Source of the DNA: Antedon mediterranea
Taxonomy: Eukaryota > Echinodermata > Crinoidea > Comatulida > Antedonidae
Length of the DNA: 60,000 nucleotides
NCBI RefSeq assembly: GCF_964355755.1
Contig: NC_092670.1
Location: 8,123,201-8,183,200 of the forward strand
Reading direction: 5' to 3'
Within the stretch, counting starts at the first letter, position 1. The number at the start of each line of letters is the position of its first letter. A program made the translations under genes and the position numbers. Below, one piece after another: positions 35,101 to 46,849 of this stretch. The notes beneath the pieces were generated by a model. The model was given only the letters and a program-made list of their open reading frames with translations, ran no database searches and had not been told where the DNA came from.

Positions 35101-37010
35101 ATTTTTGGGGGTTGGGGGTAACATTTATCCTAATAACCCAAGAATGCAACATCTAATTAGTATTATCTTAGTAACATTGTGTAGCATACATCTTTTAAAA
35201 TCTTAAAATTTAAATAAAATTAATCGGAAAATTATTAAAGTCAGTAGAGGTCAAAAGGTCATTGACCTTTTGCAAAATGCAAATTTTTCCCAAAATATAG
35301 ATAAATTTTAATATCGTATCTACAATTTTCAATATTTTTTATCTTAATTGTGTTTTACTTGTGCTTACTGACATATTGAATAAGAAAATATATGTTAACA
35401 AGATAAAAATTGCAGTTCATTATATACAAATTGTTATTTTTTATTGTTAAAAATTGCAATAAAAATACATTTTTGGGGGTGGGGGTAACATTAATAGCAA
35501 TAACCCAAGAATCAAACATCTAATTAGTATGATCTTGGTGTCGTTGTGTAGCATTCATGTTTTTTAATCATATAAAATTTGAATAAAATTAATCGAACCA
35601 TTTTTAAGGTCAGTAGAGGTCAAAAGGTCACTGACCTTTTGCAAAATTTCGAATATTTGCCATAATGAAATACATTTCAATATCAAATCTCCAATTTTTA
35701 ATATTTTTTATTTTAATTGTGTTTTACTTGTGTTTACTGACATATTGAATAACAAAATATGTGTTAACATGAAAAAAATTGCACTGCATTAATACCATTG
35801 TCATGTAATTTTGTTATTCTTCAAAATTACAATAAAAAAACATTTTTGGGGTAGGGGGTAACATTTATCCTAATAACCCAAGAATCCAACACCTAATTAG
35901 TATTATCTTGGTACCATTGTGTAGCATACATCTTTTAAAATCTTATAAAATTTAAATAAATTTAATCGGACGATTAGTAGGGTCAGTAGAGGTCAAAAGG
36001 TCATTGACCTTTTTACTAAAATGCACATTTTTGCCAAAATATAGATACATTTCAACATAGTATCTACAATTTTCAATATGTTTTATCTTAATTGTGTTTT
36101 ACTTGTGCTTTCTTAAATATTGAATAAGAAATTATATGTTAACAAGATTAAAATTGCAGTTCATTATACATAAATTATCATTTTTTATTGTTAAAAATTG
36201 CAATAAAAATACATTTTTTGGGGTAGGGTGGAACATTAATAGCAATAACCCAAGAATCAAACATCTAATCATATAGAATTTTAATAAAATTAATTGAACC
36301 ATGTTTAAGGTCAGTAGAGGTCAAAAGGTCACTGACCTTTTGCAAAATTGCAAATATTTGCCATAATGAGATACATTTCAATATCAAATCTCCAATTTTT
36401 TCAATACTTTTTATTTTAATTGTGTTTTACTTGTTTTTACGGACATTGAAAAACAAAATGTGTGTTAACATGAAATAAATTGCAGTGCATTAATACCATT
36501 ATCATGTAATTTTATTATTCTTCAAAATTGCAATAAAAAGACATTTTTGGGGTAGGGGTAGCATTAATACCAATAACCCAAGAATCTAACATCTAATTAG
36601 TACGATCTTGGTATTGATGCGTAGCCTATATATTTTTGTAATCATGTAGAATTTAAATGAAATTAATCGACCGATTACTAAGGTCATTAGAGGTCAAAAG
36701 GTCACTGACCTTTTGCAAAAATGCAATTTTTTGGCAAAATGAGATATATTTCAAATCAGATCTCCAATTCTCGATATTTTTTTATTTGAATTGTCTTTTA
36801 CTTGTGCTTACTAACATATTGAATAAGAAAATGTCTGTTAAGATAAAAAAATTGCAGTACATTGTATAAAAATTGTCAATTATTAATTGTTAAAAATTGC
36901 AATAAAAAGACATTTTTGGGGTAGCGGGTAACATTTATAAGAATAACCCAAGTATCAAACATCTAATTTGTATGTTCTTAGTATCGTTGTGTAGAATTTC
37001 AAATAAAAAT
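35101..37010 (+). repeat. 370-bp tandem repeat, about five units
   Basis: Units start near 35101, 35468, 35841, 36213, 36543 and 36913 at TTTTTGGGG(T/G)-type words and share AATAACCCAAGAATC, CATCTAATTAGTAT, GTCAAAAGGTCA(C/T)TGACCTTTTGC-type centres and AATTGTGTTTTACTTGTG. One unit has about 40 bp deleted (36265-36285). Divergence between units is moderate, so the array is not recent. The last unit is partial. Confidence 0.95.
35248..36711. promoter_or_regulatory. Five AGGTCA half-site clusters, one per 370-bp unit
   Basis: Each unit holds AGGTCA-aa-AGGTCA-n-TGACCT (a DR2 joined to an IR1), at 35248-35268, 35617-35637, 35990-36010, 36318-36338 and 36691-36711. Three or four units have a further AGGTCA or GGGTCA four bases upstream (DR4). 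AGGTCA is the core half-site of many nuclear receptors, and IR1 and DR4 are established binding layouts. Binding here is inference. Confidence 0.45.
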
Positions 37011-37017
37011 TATGCAG

Positions 37018-37162
37018 AATTTAAATAAAATTAAACAAAATGCTACACAACGATACCAAGAGCATACAAATTAGATGTTTGATTTTTGGGTTATTCTTCT
37101 ACTTATAAATGTTACCCGCTACCCCAAAAATGTCTTTTTATTGCAATTAAAAATTGACAATT
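37018..37162 (-). repeat. Inverted partial unit of the 370-bp repeat
   Basis: CTACACAACGATACCAAGAG, TAGATGTTTGATTTTTGGGT and GTTACCCGCTACCCCAAAAA are the inverse of the end of the preceding unit, so the array ends in a short palindrome with arms of about 100 bp. Confidence 0.9.
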
Positions 37163-37620
37163 CGATGGCTGACGGCTATAGTGACAATGAATTAAGACAG
37201 ATCGCCAACTTGGTCGGTCTTCAGTAAGTTGATATATTATATGAGTAGGCCTAGGTTGTCCAATTTTTATTCTATCAAACCATCTTGACTTTGGTCGTCC
37301 TGGTCTCGAGCACTTTTCTATTTTTCCTTGCATTCTAGTAAAATTTTCGAAATAATATACTGTAGGCCTATATAGGCTCCTACAAAACGAAAATTATTAT
37401 GAACAGAATAAATTATTCAAATGAAGAAACTCTTTGAATCCTACTATAATTTCATTTAAAAACTACTAGTAGTATTCGGTTGACGTTGATTAATTCCTTT
37501 GATGCCTCATCATGTTTGCAAGATAAAATATGCCTCCCGGGATAGGCCTATATGCTCTTTTGGTTGAGGCAAAGAATATATCACAAGAATGAGTATTGCG
37601 CGATTTTTGCATGATAAATT
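37163..37620 (+). repeat. Interspersed repeat X, left part
   Basis: Close to 12555-12884, including GATGGCTGACGGCTA, GGCTCCTACAAAACGAAAAT and AGTATTCGGTTGACGTTGAT, then GCTCTTTTGGTTGAGGCAAA. The end 37573-37612 occurs in inverse form at 47425-47463. Confidence 0.85.
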
Positions 37621-38680
37621 TTTAACAGAGCTCCAGGAGAGTGATGCCCGCCCTCATAAGGGTGGATGTATACATACTAAATAAGACTTGATTTAATAGA
37701 TTATACATGTCACATTAAATAGAATTATAATATGATAATATATTTTGCAATTGTAAACTATTTTATGTTAGATTATGAGTAGCCATAATCTCGACTTGGA
37801 AGCAAACAACAACGGATAAAAATAAGATATAACTCAACAGTGTTACATGAGAACTTGAACTAACAGTTTATTCAGAACTTGTATTATATTATATATGTAC
37901 AGTACAATGAAATGTGATTGGTCAGTTAATAACCAGAAAAGAGGTGGGGCATTCCACCTATCATAGTACATCAGGTACTTATACACCTGTCATTAATAAA
38001 GGTACTAAATCAGATGTGTTTAGTATAACTTGACAACTGACCTCCACTAGGGTATAATTATTGACTGGTTCCCAGACTACAAGACTGGTATCACTGACAA
38101 CTTAATGGATCATATAAACAGGCTTATTATAAGTAGATGAGAGCCTATACTTCAACATTTTATAATACATATTTATTAACAAACTAGTGTACATTCACTT
38201 TTACAGACAATTATTTACTAACATGCTAAATTAGTTCACAAAAAAGGCCTAACACAGCAACACCAAAAATCAACGAATCGTTACTCAACACGGCCTATTC
38301 TTTACCATTGCCGCGTACTACTCTACGCCCGGTAAAGTAAGTATTGTTTTTATGATATAAATTAGTATAAAATACATGTTATTAACAGGATAAAATGTTA
38401 AATTTCATTAACATTTATTTGTTTTACCAGAAACAAGTTAAATATAGGAATATTATTAAACTATCCTTCGTGAAAACGCGTAAACACCAACACGCCCGGT
38501 CACGCTATCGTAGCGCCCGGTTGATAAAGCGAACTGTTTAATACGGCAGTTTTTACTAAATAAATTGCCTAAAACGAACAATTAAATATCCAAACAGCAT
38601 TTAACATGATGTTGGCATGTAGTTGATAACATTTTTTATGATGAAAATACTACCGGTGGTCCAGCCTTTGATTAGTGAAA
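37621..38680. other. Intergenic
   Basis: AT-rich sequence without recognisable gene. CGCCCGGT words recur at about 38327, 38490 and 38512. Nothing else stands out. Confidence 0.45.
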
Positions 38681-40330
38681 CCAAAGATAGTGTAGTACTA
38701 TAGTAGGAAGATGTTACACTTCGCTCAAAAATTAGAGAACCGCTCGAGATAGGGTGCCTCTCACGACGAGTAGAAATAGACGAATCTGAAACATGAGGAG
38801 CGCAATGGCAAAGCCCAATGAAAATGGTGTTTTCGGCAATAAATTGTAGAAATAAGCTACAAAAAACAAACAAAAACTTCTTTTTTGTCTTTATTATACA
38901 AAGTTAAAAATTAATATGATGTTTTCATACTGTTTTTGGATCTTTTTAATTGTTAATACATTTATTTGGAGTGAGTTTTGTCATGACATGACTGTAAACA
39001 CTGAGCTAGGATCAGGAGGAGGCTTACGCGCGCCTGTAGACGCATTCATGAATGGATGCTGGTCATCTCGTACCCAAACCAACCCGTACCCAAACCAACC
39101 CGTACCCAAACCAACCCGTACCCAAACTCTTACCTATTGGTAAACCCCAGTTAAGTCTGAAGTCATATGCAAATTTTACAGTATACAGTATTGTTGTTGA
39201 CAAACAATATATGATTTATGAATAAATGATAGCAATTCTTCTACAATTTCTATAAAACTCTAGGGGTAGAATCTGTAAATTCATTTCTATAGAAATTTTC
39301 TGTTTCTATAGATTAACATAGAATTAAAAACTTCTATAGATAGAACATTTTTTGTAAGGGTAGTATAATGAAAGGGGGTAAAGTAGGCCTCCCCACGGAT
39401 ATTTTTTTCTTGATATAACCTTACCAATAATGAACTCATTGGCTTATAATTAATAGTATCAATAATGTTAGGCGTTACATAATCAGGGCATATACAATTA
39501 CGATGAATGCACGAAAGTTCGGAGTGTTACAAGCATAATATAAAAATTAGTTACAGTATTATTAAATTATTAAAATTAATAGATAATTAACAATAATTGG
39601 TTTTTTTTTCAGTAAAAAAACATACTCGTAGTCCTAAATTCCTATAATGTACAAGCCTACTGGTACCGTATTCAGTGTATGCAGATCGACTATTTGTATG
39701 ATATTATTGATTATAATAAATATTGATTGATTGATTGATTATTGATTACATGCCATAAACTACCTATTCTCTTTTATTACCCATTTAAATATCAACCATA
39801 CGTAATCGATTATTATATAGGCATACACATTGTAGGCCTATTTACCACTCTATAGGCTCCTAATATATTTATTCACTCTGATGAAGAAGTGTTTCTAAAG
39901 CTAGGTATTAAATTTTCTATCTCTGTCCAATGATAAACAATTAAATGTAAATAATTTTAAAAGGTTCAATTGATTTGCAAATAAAAACATTAAAATAAAA
40001 GAAATAAAATACGGGTAGATAAATTCCAGGTACCTAAACAATTCCAGGTAATTGAAACACACATTTGTATTTCAAAGCATGTAAATATGATTCATTTGCA
40101 CTTTCTATAAAGATAAAATTACATTTTATATGTTAATTCGTATTAAATCTTAATTTTACAATCATATTATTCTACTGTTATAATAGCCTATTTCCTATAC
40201 AATAACTTTCCGTATCCCTACTCGACGTGCGAAGCGCCCTTTAAATTTAGCTCCATGTTGATTGTTGTCTCGCTTTTATTTGCATTGAACGAATAGGAAG
40301 TGTAACATCTTCCTACTACACTATCTTTGG
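38681..40330. mobile_element. 1,650-bp inverted-repeat element
   Basis: Ends CCAAAGATAGTGTAGTA and its inverse, continuing with GTAGGAAGATGTTACACTTC in both arms. TGAAA flanks it at 38676-38680 and 40331-40335, fitting a 5-bp target duplication. The outer word CCAAAGATAGTGT also occurs inside repeat X (near 17518, 34593, 47560). No transposase frame is visible. The 90-codon and 75-codon frames inside have no recognisable motif. Confidence 0.7.
39070..39128 (+). repeat. 16-bp microsatellite-like array, about 3.5 copies
   Basis: TACCCAAACCAACCCG repeats head to tail within the element at 38681-40330. Confidence 0.93.
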
Positions 40331-40434
40331 TGAAACCGTCACAAAAAGTTGTATACATCCCGGATACATCCTCACTTATGGCGGCGCCCTACTACGGGGC
40401 GCCGTTTGGGACATTGCTAATTTTGTCGAAATAT

Positions 40435-40569
40435 TACAATTTGTCAATACAAAATTCATTTTGTATTGACAAAATTCATTTTTTGTTGACAAAATTTATT
40501 CTGTGTGGACAAAATTCATTTTGTCTCGACAAAATTAATTCTGTGTAAACAAAATTCATTCTGTGTAAA
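40435..40569 (+). repeat. 20-bp minisatellite, left arm of foldback copy 2, outer part
   Basis: Same units as in copy 1. The array is cut by the gypsy insertion at 40570 and resumes at 44164. Confidence 0.95.
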
Positions 40570-41069
40570 TGTCACGAACTCCTCTCACGTATGTTTCCGA
40601 GCGGTTGAAAATACTTTAGGAACTCCCTTGTGACATAAAAGTATACACACAAAATCCACAAAGTTGTAAAATAACTCAAAAACAAAGCTTTAATTTCAAT
40701 CAACTTCAACTTTCAACAATCCAGTAAGCACTTTAAACAACAGTTTCACAATAACTTTACAATATAATATCCAACCTCTAATCCAACCTCTAATCCAACA
40801 ACCTTCTTCAAAATAAATGCTTCAATCAAAATCCTTCTCCCACTTACAATTGTCATACTTCCCCTTATATACAATATGTTCATAACCTTCTAGATCATTC
40901 CTTATACTTCTCATTATTACATGATTACAGTTTCTATTAATAGGACTTCTGGATGTTCTTGATTGTTCTTATTAATTATACATGGTTTCTTAAATCAAAA
41001 CATCTAATTCTAGAATGTTCATGTAAATACTATGTTACTCTATATGTTAGGGAATGGTAATTTATTACA
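40570..41069 (-). repeat. 3' LTR of the gypsy element
   Basis: 500 bp. On the + strand it begins TGTCACGAACTCCTCTCACG and ends GGTAATTTATTACA. TCTAATCCAACC occurs twice in tandem near 40778-40800. Same length as the 5' LTR. Confidence 0.97.
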
Positions 41070-41090
41070 CTCCCCCCTCTTTCTGAGCTC
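41070..41090 (-). promoter_or_regulatory. Polypurine tract of the gypsy element
   Basis: On the minus strand GAAAGAGGGGGGAG directly precedes the 3' LTR start TGTAATAAATT. This is the expected primer for plus-strand DNA synthesis. Confidence 0.88.
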
Positions 41091-41142
41091 AAAACTCTTT
41101 CTTGGAGTTTTGAAGGGCAAGTATACACGAAAGTGGCAAAAG

Positions 41143-43326
41143 TTAACCCACTCCTATTCTATAAAACTTAAATACGCCATAATAACATACAACATAATCA
41201 TTAATAATTACTAATAATGAACCAACAATATTCATGTCAATTTGTCGGAATGGTTCACTAACTATTGGCATAGGAATCATCTGGGCCTTCAATTTAGTTT
41301 TATACTTTGAGGCTTTACAATACTCTGTCAACGAAATATCATGTGAAAATTTCAAAACACTATTACTGCAATGATATAAAACCACTAATTTCTCTATGGG
41401 TTCTGTCCGGTGCTTAGTGAAAACCTGCCTAAATAAAATTCCATCCTTACAGACTATCTTTATAATGTCATCATCTTTCTGTACTAACATCTGTTCTCGA
41501 AGTGAAATTAAAGTTCTATCCTTAACCTGATAATCCTTAATTTTATCTCTGCCAATATCTAAAATGTCTAATTCACTATCTTGGCTAGATTGAGCTTCCT
41601 TTGTTTTTGCAAACTCTTTCCTAACTTTTCGTTTCTCACTTCTGGTTTTATGAACTTTTTCCTTGGGAGGGTTGTTACTGAGTAGTTGGCCATCTAAATG
41701 TCCAAATTCTTCTTGAAAATTAACCACATCATCTAACTGATGTGAAATAACCCCAGAAGCTTTTTCCGACTTTAATTCGTTTTCCTCTCTTAGTTTTTCT
41801 TTTCTAGCATGATCTCTAGTGGCAACAAAACTATGCCTATCATGATTCTTATCCCTCTTCCCTAATAAGTCTCCAAATTTAGGAAAGTCCCTACCAAGAA
41901 TTACATCTCTTGGTAAATCGCTGCAAACGCCAACCAACAAATTATGGTCTTCGTTATTAATCTTAATATTGACGAATGCAGTAGGATAGGCTTGGACATG
42001 GTCATGGACGCACCTGAATGTAATTTTAGCTTGCTCCGCGCGATTAATTTTCTTAGCCGCTACTAAATCAGAATGAACAAGTGTCATATCACATCCAGAG
42101 TCTATCAAAATTTCACAATCACATCCTTCAACTAGGCCTCTACAAACGTAAGGTGTACATGGTTTTGAAACAGTATCTGTCTTTGTCGACAAAAAGCCAT
42201 CCTTACTTCGACAAAATCGTTCTATGTGGCCTACTTTTTTGCACCGTCTACAAACGAGAGGTTGTCTAGCGTCAGATTGTGATTTATGAAAGTTATCAGG
42301 GGGATTATTATTACCCTTACTGTCAACTTCAGGAGTGCCTTTTACTGTTTTCTCCTGGTTGTTTCTATTTTCGTGTTTTCTATTTTGAAACTTTTTCTCA
42401 AAATCGATACCTTTTCTAGCTTGAAAATAATTATCTGCTAATTCTGCAGCATTTAATCCAGAATCTGGTTTATGTTCTTTAACCCAAATTTGTACCCCTG
42501 TGGGCATAATATCTATCAATTGCTCTAAAATAACAATTTCAGCTAAATCATCTTTGCTTTTATCAGCAGGCCTAGCCCACTTAGTAAATAAGTCTTTCAA
42601 CCTAACATACATTTCTCTATAACTTTCTTCACTTTTCTTTTTAATTGACCTAAACCTTTGTCTATATGTCTCTTCAGTTATGTCATACCTTTGTAATATT
42701 GCTTTCTTCACTATGTCGTACTGGTTACTTTCTGTCACTGGTAGTGATGCATAGGCTGCTCTTGCTTTGCCTGTCAAATGTGGTATCAGTTTTACTACCC
42801 AGTGTTCTTTTCGCCACTCATAGGTGTTAGCAATTCGTTCAAACGTAGTGAGATAATTTTCAATATCATCACTATCAGAAAGTTTTGCAATCTGAACTTC
42901 CTTCAATCTCATTATGTCTTTTAATCGTTTCTCCTCACTGTCCTTTTGCTTATCCATTAACGCCATTACTAACGCTTGCTGTTTCTCCATATCTTCCCTA
43001 CGTAAACGTTCTTGTCTTTCCATATCTTCTTTGCGTAAACGTTCTTGTTTTTCCATATCTTCTTTGCGTAAACGTTCTTGTTGTTCCATCATCTGCTGCA
43101 TCATAAGATTCTGTTGTTGCATTTGCTGCTGCATTTGCTGCTGCATCAACAACAAAACATCTTTTGAAGATGAGTCAGCCCCTGTAGGGTTATGTCCACT
43201 GGTTGGTCCAGACTCTTCTGCCTGTTGTTCAGGTTGTACTGATTGAACTGATTCTACATCCGAATCAGTTTCATCGCCACCGCTGTATTCTCTACCGGAT
43301 CTTGTTGTTGATTGTTTATCAGCCAT
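41143..43326 (-). CDS. gag: Gag-protease polyprotein fused in frame to integrase remnants
   Basis: 727 codons, ATG at 43326. Residues about 60-145 are a Gln/Met-rich coiled coil with three copies of an ERLRKEDMEKQ unit. About 150-305 form a SCAN-like capsid domain (DDIENYLTTFERIA, YRQRFR, LKDLFTKWARP). A CCHC knuckle lies at Cys359, Cys362, His367, Cys372. An aspartic protease follows with LIDSGCDMTLVH (DSG at 409-411) and DVILGRDFPKF. After a charged linker come an integrase N-terminal part (HDISL region, without the full HHCC set) and then KAQMIPMPIVSEPFRQIDMN, normally at the start of the integrase core, followed by a short unrelated tail. Gag builds the particle and the protease matures it. 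The junctions keep the frame open although reverse transcriptase, RNase H and most of integrase are gone. Confidence 0.92.
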   Translation of the reverse strand: MADKQSTTRSGREYSGGDETDSDVESVQSVQPEQQAEESGPTSGHNPTGADSSSKDVLLLMQQQMQQQMQQQNLMMQQMMEQQERLRKEDMEKQERLRKEDMERQERLRREDMEKQQALVMALMDKQKDSEEKRLKDIMRLKEVQIAKLSDSDDIENYLTTFERIANTYEWRKEHWVVKLIPHLTGKARAAYASLPVTESNQYDIVKKAILQRYDITEETYRQRFRSIKKKSEESYREMYVRLKDLFTKWARPADKSKDDLAEIVILEQLIDIMPTGVQIWVKEHKPDSGLNAAELADNYFQARKGIDFEKKFQNRKHENRNNQEKTVKGTPEVDSKGNNNPPDNFHKSQSDARQPLVCRRCKKVGHIERFCRSKDGFLSTKTDTVSKPCTPYVCRGLVEGCDCEILIDSGCDMTLVHSDLVAAKKINRAEQAKITFRCVHDHVQAYPTAFVNIKINNEDHNLLVGVCSDLPRDVILGRDFPKFGDLLGKRDKNHDRHSFVATRDHARKEKLREENELKSEKASGVISHQLDDVVNFQEEFGHLDGQLLSNNPPKEKVHKTRSEKRKVRKEFAKTKEAQSSQDSELDILDIGRDKIKDYQVKDRTLISLREQMLVQKDDDIIKIVCKDGILFRQVFTKHRTEPIEKLVVLYHCSNSVLKFSHDISLTEYCKASKYKTKLKAQMIPMPIVSEPFRQIDMNIVGSLLVIINDYVVCYYGVFKFYRIGVG

Positions 43327-43644
43327 ATTTTAAATCTGGATGAGGGTCTTGTTACTAGTTAATCGTAGTTACCGAGACGTTCACAAGTCTACTGTTCCAA
43401 ATAAATAATGTACTGTTCTTAAAACAATGTTTGTGTACTTACGATTAAACAAAACGTAGCACTGCGGCTTCCGTAAAATATCACAGTATCGTAAGTACCG
43501 CTTTCACAAAATATCAATAAAGTACAGTTGATCCTAAAACAGCCACCAATCTATGGCAAAATACAGTAGATCAAACTGCTACCACAAAATATCACAACAG
43601 TACTGTAGATAAATACACAGTTAAGTCGAACAGTAGATCGAAAT

Positions 43645-43663
43645 AACCGCTGCCACCAAATTA
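43645..43663 (-). promoter_or_regulatory. Primer-binding site of the gypsy element
   Basis: On the minus strand TAATTTGGTGGCAGCGG directly follows the 5' LTR end (CGTGACA). TGGTGGCAGCGG would pair with a tRNA 3' end (CCA). Which tRNA is not decided here. Confidence 0.75.
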
Positions 43664-44163
43664 TGTCACGAACTCCTCTCACGTATGTTTCCGAGCGGTT
43701 GAAAATACTTTAGGAACTCCCTTGTGACATAAAAGTATACACACAAAATCCACAAAGTTGTAAAATAACTCAAAAACAAAGCTTTAATTTCAATCAACTT
43801 CAACTTTCAACAATCCAGTAAGCACTTTAAACAACAGTTTCACAATAACTTTACAATATAATATCCAACCTCTAATCCAACCTCTAATCCAACAACCTTC
43901 TTCAAAATAAATGCTTCAATCAAAATCCTTCTCCCACTTACAATTGTCATACTTCCCCTTATATACAATATGTTCATAACCTTCTAGATCATTCCTTATA
44001 CTTCTCATTATTACACGATTACAGTTTCTATTAATAGGACTTCTGGATGTTCTTGATTGTTCTTATTAATTATACATGGTTTCTTAAATCAAAACATCTA
44101 ATTCTAGAATGTTCATGTAAATACTATGTTACTCTATATGTTAGGGAATGGTAATTTATTACA
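43664..44163 (-). repeat. 5' LTR of the gypsy element
   Basis: 500 bp, matching 40570-41069 at all but one base seen. In the element orientation it supplies the promoter. Confidence 0.97.
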
Positions 44164-44168
44164 GTAAA

Positions 44169-44525
44169 CAAAATTCATTCTGTGTAGACAAAATTAATTC
44201 TGTGTTGACAAAATTAATTCTGTGTAGACAAAATTCATTCTGTAACGACAAAATTCATTTTGTGGCGACAAAATTCATTCTGTAACGACAAAATTCATTC
44301 TGTGTGGACAAAATTAATTCTGTGTAGACAAAATTCATTCTGTGTAGACAAAATTCATGCTGTAACGACAAAATTAATTCTGTGTGGACAAAATTAATTC
44401 TGTGTAGACAAAATTCATTCTGTGTAGACAAAATTCATTCTGTGTAGACAAAATGAATTTTGTTGCAACAAAATTCATTTTGTCGAGACAAAATAAATTT
44501 TGTCGCGACAAAATAAATTTTGTTA
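44169..44525 (+). repeat. 20-bp minisatellite, left arm of foldback copy 2, inner part
   Basis: It continues the array cut at 40569 in the same 20-bp phase and ends at TTTTGTTAGCCGAGCCTACT, the inner border also seen in copy 1. Confidence 0.95.
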
Positions 44526-46849
44526 GCCGAGCCTACTCAAGCGTGGGACAAAATGTTTTTAAAAACGTTTTGTCCCACGCTTGAGTAGGCTCCGTTTTAA
44601 TATTTAAATTAGAAGGCGGAGTTTAAACGTGAAAAGGGCAAGACAGGGTGAAGCTATTATATCTTTGACATTTGTTATTGGTTAAGTTATTATGGCTGAG
44701 CATGCCTCCGTCTCTATTGCTATCATATTAATCTATTTTATAATATCAGGGAACCCCTGAAAATATCAGATATGATCAGTATTAATACTTTGACAATTTA
44801 ATATCTACGTCGTCAGTAATAATTATTATTATAATGTATTCTATATTAAAAAATCGGAAAATGGTTTTCATTAGAGCCCTGCTTATTACTTAAGTAAAAT
44901 TGTAGTAATGGGGCTATTTAATATTTTGTCGTTTAAAATATTATTTATTAATCTTATAAAATGTATATATTTTATTTTAAAATTAAAGATGTATTGTTTC
45001 CCAAAATCATGAAAAATAAAGAATAGGCCATTATGCAGTTTTATGCTTCCATAAGAAAAAAGAACGGGGAAAAAATTATTTCAACTATAAAAAGACAAAA
45101 TAAACAGTTAAATTACCCAAAAACTCATTGGCTTCCAGACAATTTGACAATTGTTTGCTTTAAATTACAGTTTTTTCAGGTAAATAATTTTTTTTCAGAC
45201 CCAATTTTTTGTGAAAGTGAATAACTATTATGTGACATTAAAATAACATATTCAACAAAAAGATTTAAAAAAAAATTTTTTTTCAGGGGACAATATAGCT
45301 TTAAGATAATAATAATCATTGCAGAAATAATGATGCTGAAAGCTGTCCGTTATTTGAAAAAAAAACATTTAAAGAACTGACTACAAAAGATTGCTCACGT
45401 TAGTTTTATTATAACAATCATCCACCCTGCGAAACCTAATAACCTTTACCCTAGAGTAGTAAGTAGGCCAGGTAGCCTATGTTGGCTAGGTTCAGGACTG
45501 ATTGCCCATAAAACATTCGATGTATAAATATCAACACCCCAGACAGTGTAATAATGACCTTTCCAGACCGAAAACCATTCTGGTTTGACTGAGGGTCTGG
45601 GCTTCTCCAAGATTACGCAAGTTGTCTAGGACCTCTTCAGGTAAAGCTTCAATAATGGGGCTATTCGATTCGATTCGAACATTCGATGTATAAATATCAA
45701 CACCCCAGACAGTGTAATAATGACCTTTCCAGACCGAAAACCATTCTGCCCGAAATTACAATACTTTCTCGATACAACTCCATATTTTATTAGTTGAAAA
45801 TGCATTTTTATTTAACATCAATCTTATCAAGCCAGGCAAAGACTGAATACGTACATTAAAAGTACAAAGAACAATGTAAACCTATAAACAATTATTTGCA
45901 ATTACCAATGTATAATAAATAAAATCAATCATGGAGAAGGTGGAAAGATTATATACACTGCCATGGGAATGGATACTTGAGTGGCGCCATATGTCAGTTG
46001 TGTTAACACCCATATAACTATTTGGTCGAAGTTGAATTATATCTTTCGAGGGTGTAAATATATAATAATATGCAACCGAGAGTAAAATTAATAGTTAAAC
46101 GTAAATTTGAAATTAAATTTAACTTTTTAACGACAATTTGCAATATCATAATCTATGGCGTACCAAACTGTCATTTATTTAGGCAACTAAAATATCTTAG
46201 TTTTTAATAGATGTTATAACCAAGATATCTTTTCAATAAAGATATCTCTATTATTCCAATTAGAGACAATAATATATGTCTTAAGAGATATATCATAGTT
46301 TTGTTCCCTTGAGTTAGGCCTATTAGCAATTTAGTATTCCTATCAAATAAACTTGGTAGGCCTATATAGACGACGCAATTCCCATAAGAATAAATAGGCC
46401 TATACTAACTATTATATTAAAATAAATGTAATAAACTAAAATCATTTCTTTACTACTCAACTTATCAGATGTTATCGTAAATAGTGTTGTCATTTTCTTT
46501 ATCAATATTATCGGTATCGATATAAATCTTCAACCATCTTTAATATTTATTACCAAAATTGGTAGGCATATAGGGCTACCCCGGAGGGCTACGTGTTCCG
46601 TTTTGCTGAATCGGAATTAATTTTAAGTATACAATAATATTGTTATACGTCAGTATAAACTGTACTTATACTCGACGCAAAGTATTCAAGTTCACCGGTG
46701 TAGAGGAGGTCGTAAAATGATATTCGCGAGCTGTTTGATCGTAGGCCTATAACTGTCAATCTTCGAGTTTCCAATAACAACCCCGCCTTCTAATTTAAAT
46801 GTTAAAACGTTTTGTCCCACGCTTGAGTAGGCTCGGCTAACAAAATTTA
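44526..46849 (-). other. Interior of foldback copy 2
   Basis: Inverse of 13400-16820 without the nested 1,085-bp element. It holds a hairpin (44530-44592), AT-rich DNA, and a segment around 45540-45770 in which AACACCCCAGACAGTGTAAT ... AAAACCATTCTG occurs twice. The 63-codon frame at 45033-45224 has no recognisable motif. Confidence 0.8.

Larger units (their letters stand above)
40570..44163 (-). mobile_element. Ty3/gypsy LTR retrotransposon, internally deleted
   Basis: Two 500-bp LTRs (40570-41069, 43664-44163) with TG...CA ends differ at one base by eye (40922 T, 44016 C). A perfect GTAAA duplication flanks the element (40565-40569, 44164-44168). On the minus strand the order is LTR, primer-binding-site-like TGGTGGCAGCGG, Gag-protease frame, purine tract, LTR. 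At 3.6 kb it is too short for a complete element: reverse transcriptase and RNase H are missing and the integrase is reduced to two pieces. Near-identical LTRs mean recent insertion, so its replication machinery was probably supplied by a full-length relative. Confidence 0.96.

Noticed and set aside
42885-43246. Plus-strand Cys-rich frames opposite the gypsy Gag
   Set aside because: They are antisense to the Gln/Met-rich coiled-coil region and its 11-residue repeats. The Gag frame explains the sequence.
40570-44163. The flanking 500-bp repeats as an old segmental duplication
   Set aside because: TG...CA ends, primer-binding site, purine tract and the 5-bp target duplication show that they are LTRs.
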